Shown here: positions 59,689 through 64,000 of the stretch, in pieces | Position numbering within the stretch: the stretch's first letter is position 1 | How the letters are laid out: each line of letters opens with the position of its first letter | Assembly (NCBI GenBank): GCA_023525715.1 | Contig: CM042015.1 | Span: 82,245,750 to 82,309,749 of the forward strand | DNA: 64,000 bases | Direction of reading: 5' to 3' | Source: Cichorium intybus | Lineage: Eukaryota > Streptophyta > Magnoliopsida > Asterales > Asteraceae | The notes under the pieces: model-generated | What the model was told of the DNA's origin: nothing | What the model saw: the letters and a program-made list of their open reading frames with translations, nothing else | The model's database searches: none | Made by a program: the position numbers and the translations under genes

Positions 59689-62600
59689 TTACCTGTTGAA
59701 AGACGCAGCGGAATTGTCGTCGAATTGTCCCTTCCATGGATTCCCGCTATCTGTTCCGCTTGAAGCTTGATTAGGAACTCGTAAGTTTCCCAAATCACCG
59801 TCCAAACTCATCTGCTGTACTTCAGAATACGATAGTATCTTTATGCTTTGCACACAGCTCACAAATTCCCTACCATGATTTCGAAATTCAAATTCAGAAA
59901 CATGGAATTAACGAAACCCTAACACACGAGATCTGAATGTTTTCGTTTAGAGACTTACTCCCATGGATCATCGCCGACAAGCAGTATATCGTTCTCGTGA
60001 TCGACGTAAACAAGCTTCCATTCCATCCTCTGTGCATCTTCTAATTGACCTTCGATACCAAACATTCGAGCAAGATCATGTCGCAGTTCTTCATACCCCT
60101 TGTAACGTGTCACGTCGATTGTTCTTCCTACCGATCCTCTTTTTTGGACCTAAAAAGGTAAAATTCATCAGCGATAGATCTATATAAGGTATGTATGATA
60201 GTGTATGTTAATTGTTAATTACCTTTGTGTATGTTCTCATTCGCTGCTGAGTCTGATTACCCCACAATCCATTCCCTAAAACACCGGAATCCTTGGGAGG
60301 AATGTCGTTTGAAGAAGATGGCTTGAAAGACATATCCGGCATCCCAAATGACTGTGGACTTATCTCAGCTGACAACTCCGACATCAAGTTTTGAGAATCA
60401 AAACCCCTTGATAACAAAGCATCAGGTGGCAGGCTATCGATATTAAGATCACCTTCCAGACACAGGTTTGGGATTGAGAAGTTTTGTGGAAGGCCACCAG
60501 CATCATCTAAACAGTACGATGTTACAGATGTTGTTGGTTCTGGTCTTTCAGTAGCAATAGATTTGTATTTCGGTTGTGATAACTCATGTTTGACTCTTGT
60601 ATCCGATTTACTCTGACTTTGAAGATCATGAACCATGGGATCAGATGGTCCTTGATGGTTCCTGATTATGAAGTTCGATGGAGTTACTTGGCAGTTGTTT
60701 GTTGAAGGTGAAGTGGAGCACGAAGGAGGATCGGCATCAGTGATTCCAGGGTTAACCCTTAAAGGCATCAGTGACTTGTACGGGCTCTGTAAACCGTTAC
60801 TGCTAATTTGTTGTTGTGGTAATGACTGATGAATCTGTGGCATTACCTGCAACTGTGACTCGACATGAGTTACTGGTGAAAACGAAATTTGTTGTTGTTG
60901 CTGTTGTTGCAATTTTTGTAGTATTTGAAGTGTTTGTTGTTGTTCAATCTGATGCTGAAACTGTGATTCGTGTGACATGGATGATAAAGCTTGAAATGAA
61001 GTCTTATTGGGTTGCTGAGGTTGTGGATTTGATAAAATTTGTTGTGATTGTGGTTTCTGTTGTTGTAGATGATTGTATATAGAATTTTGTTGTTGATGAT
61101 ACATTTGCTGTTGTTGTTGCTGTTGCTTTCCTTGTTGGTGTTGGGGCCATGGAGGAGACGATTGTTGCAGGGGATTTGGAAGTTGGTTTGATTTGGGGGA
61201 TTGAAAGCTTAATAACTTCGAAGGATCTTCAAAAGGGACTCGATGATTCTGTTGCATGTTCATCCATTGAACCAAACTCAGGCCAGGGAAGATTCCAGAT
61301 GCATCCTTCATATTCATGCCGTGATCTTCAAGCCATGGCGTACCTCTTTTGTAAGCATTCTCTATGTCTATTTCACCATCTGCATGAACACTGTCGGATT
61401 TAGAGAGAAGATATAACTTGAGGGACCAAACTGCCAAATTAGCAAACCTACGCCATAAACCGTCAAAAACCCTTCTTCCTCCTCCATTTTCACGATTTTG
61501 AACCGGCGGAGTGGTCTCGAAGACGGTTTTTCAGAGCATTACTTGAATTGAAAGCTAGATTGAAGTCGATTGAAGATTACCTAATTGTTGAGGGAACTTT
61601 TGTCGGAAAAATGGAGGCGGACACATGTAAAAAGGAGTCACCACCGGTTCAATCTCCCACACCGAAACCCTACCAGGACGCTCACCGGCGGCCGATTCAT
61701 CCCATCCCACCTGTCATTACACAATCATCAACCCTACAAGCCTTTTGCAAGACGAAATTGTATTCTAAAATCAAAATCGAATACCTGAAGATTACGCCAT
61801 TGTGAACTCTTCCACCTGACGGAATCCATATCGCTAATACCAGTTACGGTTCCCATGTACCTTCGCACTCCCGATTCTTCAGTCTCGAACATCATTCTAA
61901 ACCGCATGCCCAATGAAACTTGCGTATACATTGCTTTATTGTACTTCGCTAGCGGTATCACAAACTCAGCAGGACTCGCCCTGAAAATTCAAGTAAAATT
62001 ATAATCTATAACCAAGAATTTCAACAATAAACTTATAGTAATTCGTATTATTACCTAGGGTTGTAATAGATAGTGAACGGACTATTATTTGCAGCAGCAT
62101 GAGCGGCAGCTGCAAGGATTCCGATATGCATACTGTCACTTGATATAACCGATGAAGATAAAGCAGGCTGTTGTCTGTTAGCGCGTCTGATTCCTAACAT
62201 AAGCTGTGATTTTTCATCTCTTACAAACAGAACAGTATCACCAGCACAAAGCCGTTTACAGCTTACAAAAATACTCCATCCTGTTGTCAGTAAATGCCTC
62301 TTTGGTTGGCCTGAAATTCAAAATAACTTAATAAACTATTCAAGAATTGAAATGTTAACATGAAGATATATATAGAATGTAACCTCGGTAAATGTGTCTG
62401 AATGTCCAAGATTGATCATGTAAATCTCTAGCTACCAGTTCTTGAGCTGGAGGTTGCATTGAGAAATCCTACAAAACATCTTTCAATTAAGCTGTGGAAA
62501 TTTACGTTCATTAAAATATTTAAAATTATAATTACCAAAGGTGGAAAGATCTTTTCAGCAGCTCTACGAGGTACAGAGAATCCGCCATGGGTGCTTGTGT

Positions 62601-63488
62601 CACTAGCTGTAAGAGTTTTGCAGAAGAACTCAGTAGGCTGCTTGTTTTGCTTCAGACCCATATCAGAAATAAGTAATGCTTCTTGGTCGTACTGTAAAAT
62701 AATGTTGTTCATAAGCTTTAATTATTATTGAAAAAAGAAAACCGAATATAACTGTAATACCAGCCGACCTACTTTATTTACAGGTTGAAGTGTCATCTGT
62801 GCGTATACTTCATCAGTTTCAGCATCGGCCTAATCCAAATTCATGAAATTAAAAACCATCCACTAAAATAAAATTATAAAATTCAATTAGAAATGACATA
62901 CATGTAACGTGACATTATGAAGCATGCATATGAGTTTAGATGGAAGATTTGGGTAGTTAGGTATGTTTTCTGTATCTTTCTGCATTGATGCTGCAACCTG
63001 AAAAAAAAACGACTTCCATTAATAAACAGAATTGAGACGTTTTCATCATGTAGTTAGCATCTGAAAGAAAGATTACTTGCTCGCTGTGACCTTGCGGGAA
63101 GTACACCACTAGACTTCCGACAGGTGGCAGTGAGACCATTGGCCCAGCACAAGCGTGCCATAGCTCCGAATTCATAACCTTCCTTGCACCTGAAAATAAT
63201 CAAACACTTTGAGTTCAATTGCGATCAATAATTCAACAAAACGAAGATCCAAATTCCGAAATTATTAAGACGAAGAATCATATCAATTAGGCGAATATGA
63301 TTAGAGTGGTAGCAACAAGGAATCAAGGATGATCGAAATCGACTAGATTCATAACTCGAAAAAGTTTCACCAGTGGGCCAAATGGAATATTTCTTTTTAG
63401 AACGAGAAATTGAAAATAAAATACTGTGAAATTATGATTACTCACCGTCTCCTGAATTTGGTTGATAACCGTTTGGAGGAGCTTTCAT
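59689..63488 (-). CDS. Auxin response factor, ARF7/ARF19-like activator, 12 exons
   Basis: Nuclear transcription factor that binds auxin response elements and is held in check by Aux/IAA repressors. Coding exons (minus strand, 5' to 3'): 63446-63488, 63077-63189, 62902-62997, 62773-62829, 62536-62691, 62384-62468, 62055-62310, 61785-61980, 61581-61710, 60223-61379, 59959-60149, 59689-59869. All introns are GT-AG, all phases agree, and the total of 2661 bp gives 886 residues. It starts MKAPPNGYQPNSGDG. The B3 DNA-binding domain is about 125-230 (FFCKTLTASDTSTHGGFSVP, RHIYRGQPKRHLLTTGW), the ARF ancillary domain about 253-336, and a Gln-rich activation region 378-763 with poly-Gln runs. The C-terminal PB1 domain about 764-845 has the basic KRGSVGR end and the acidic DHENDILLVGDDPW motif; the protein ends SFNR. 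The middle region is shorter than in Arabidopsis ARF19 (about 1,090 residues). No lesion is seen, so it looks functional. Confidence 0.95.
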
Positions 63489-63511
63489 TTTCGAAAATAG
63501 GGATGGAGCAT
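63485..63511 (-). promoter_or_regulatory. uORF2 in the ARF leader, stop overlapping the main start
   Basis: ATG at 63511 encodes 8 residues (MLHPYFRK). Its TGA stop (63487-63485) overlaps the ARF ATG (63488-63486) in an ATGA arrangement, so a ribosome finishing it stands at the main start. Translational control of ARFs by uORFs is established for ARF3 and ARF5 in Arabidopsis; its action here is inferred. Confidence 0.6.
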
Positions 63512-63541
63512 GTAGAAAAGAACTACGGAAAGCGAAAAAGG

Positions 63542-63595
63542 TCAGCAAAATTGTCCACCAAAAGTCGCGAGTTGCTGTCGCATCGAAGCTGACAT
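63542..63595 (-). promoter_or_regulatory. uORF1 in the ARF leader
   Basis: ATG at 63595 (second in-frame ATG at 63583) encodes 17 residues ending in TGA 63544-63542, about 50 bp before the main start. Relevant only if transcription starts upstream of 63595, as the TATA-like site suggests. Confidence 0.55.
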
Positions 63596-63784
63596 TGATG
63601 GAAAACAACCAGAAACCAGAGAGCGAGAGGAAAACCAGAGTTCGTTTTGGAATTTCTTAAAGGGGAAAAGACCGTAAATGGCTCCGCCGGAATACAGAAG
63701 TAAAGACAAGGGAGGCGCGGGAATTGAGGGAGTACGGAGGAAGACGGTGGAGAGGAAATTCTGATTTTAATCAAAATAGATCTT

Positions 63785-63792
63785 GCTTTATA
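63785..63792 (-). promoter_or_regulatory. Possible TATA box of the ARF gene
   Basis: The minus strand reads 'gctataaagc', about 300 bp upstream of the start codon. This would give a leader of about 260 bp, normal for ARFs. No TGTCTC auxin element was seen between here and the window end. Confidence 0.4.
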
Positions 63793-64000
63793 GCATTCTA
63801 TGAAGAATTATATTCTAAATGATTAGGAGCATTCATTAATACTACCACTTTTTATTCCTAAAAGTCTAAAAACAAATATACAATTATTTTTATTTCCTAG
63901 TGATTCATTTAATGAATCTAGCTATAATATAACAAACACAAATGGTTTATAAACGTTATATTTAATTATTAATAAAAGTATTTTTATTTTTTTAGATGAA
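63793..64000. other. Upstream region of the ARF gene
   Basis: AT-rich putative promoter, cut by the window edge. Nothing else recognised. Confidence 0.5.

Noticed and set aside
60816..61082. 88-codon plus-strand ORF rich in Val
   Set aside because: Antisense of the ARF poly-Gln exon (complement of CAA/CAG runs).

Overview
This window is nuclear DNA from a flowering plant, most likely a eudicot. The evidence is a spliced auxin response factor gene with GT-AG introns, an AP2/ERF gene, and many plant-type Ty3/gypsy chromoviruses, Ty1/copia fragments, Mutator-like foldback elements and a hAT remnant in AT-rich DNA with long (TA)n tracts. The family cannot be fixed from the sequence; Asteraceae is only a weak guess. 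No rRNA, tRNA, CRISPR or prokaryotic feature is visible.

Layout. 1-8756: AT-rich DNA with two foldback elements that have clean target-site duplications (1071-2251 and 4966-6069). 8757-18840: Ty3/gypsy element A (target duplication AGTTC). Its interior is largely unrecognisable, and a solo LTR of a related family (B, 15018-17405, duplication AATTG) sits exactly at its polypurine tract/3' LTR junction. 18841-23181: degenerate LTR pieces and a decayed tandem repeat. 23182-31785: element C, a complete young chromovirus (duplication TTCAA) with near-identical LTRs but a broken pol. 31786-37413: no confident gene. 37414-38016: an intronless ERF012-like gene on the minus strand. 38544-40230: an unidentified gene fragment abutting a third foldback element. 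41359-53503: a hairpin, microsatellites, an LTR fragment (E), solo LTR D, a copia reverse transcriptase fragment, a minus-strand LTR (G) with a TTCNGAA array, and a decayed copia element ending in a 3' LTR. 53890-54309: a BED-finger fragment of a hAT transposase. 55003-55528: a duplicated patch that looks like templated repair. 57062-58790: a 1.7-kb inverted repeat. 59689-63488: a 12-exon ARF7/ARF19-like gene on the minus strand, read to its stop, with two upstream ORFs in the probable leader.

The two host genes are both transcription factors. The ARF acts in auxin-regulated transcription and the ERF belongs to the DREB-type A-5/group II. Nothing in the sequence ties them together.

The most unusual signal is structural. 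Six LTR pieces (A, B, C, D, E and F) each carry a short stem-loop at an equivalent position whose two strands differ between families yet still pair. Beside it, several also carry family-specific arrays of small hairpins with changing stems. In element A the array has five units with a nearly constant 12-nt loop (AGCTRTTGTATG) and stems that change in a compensatory way. This suggests selection on RNA or cruciform structure in these LTRs.
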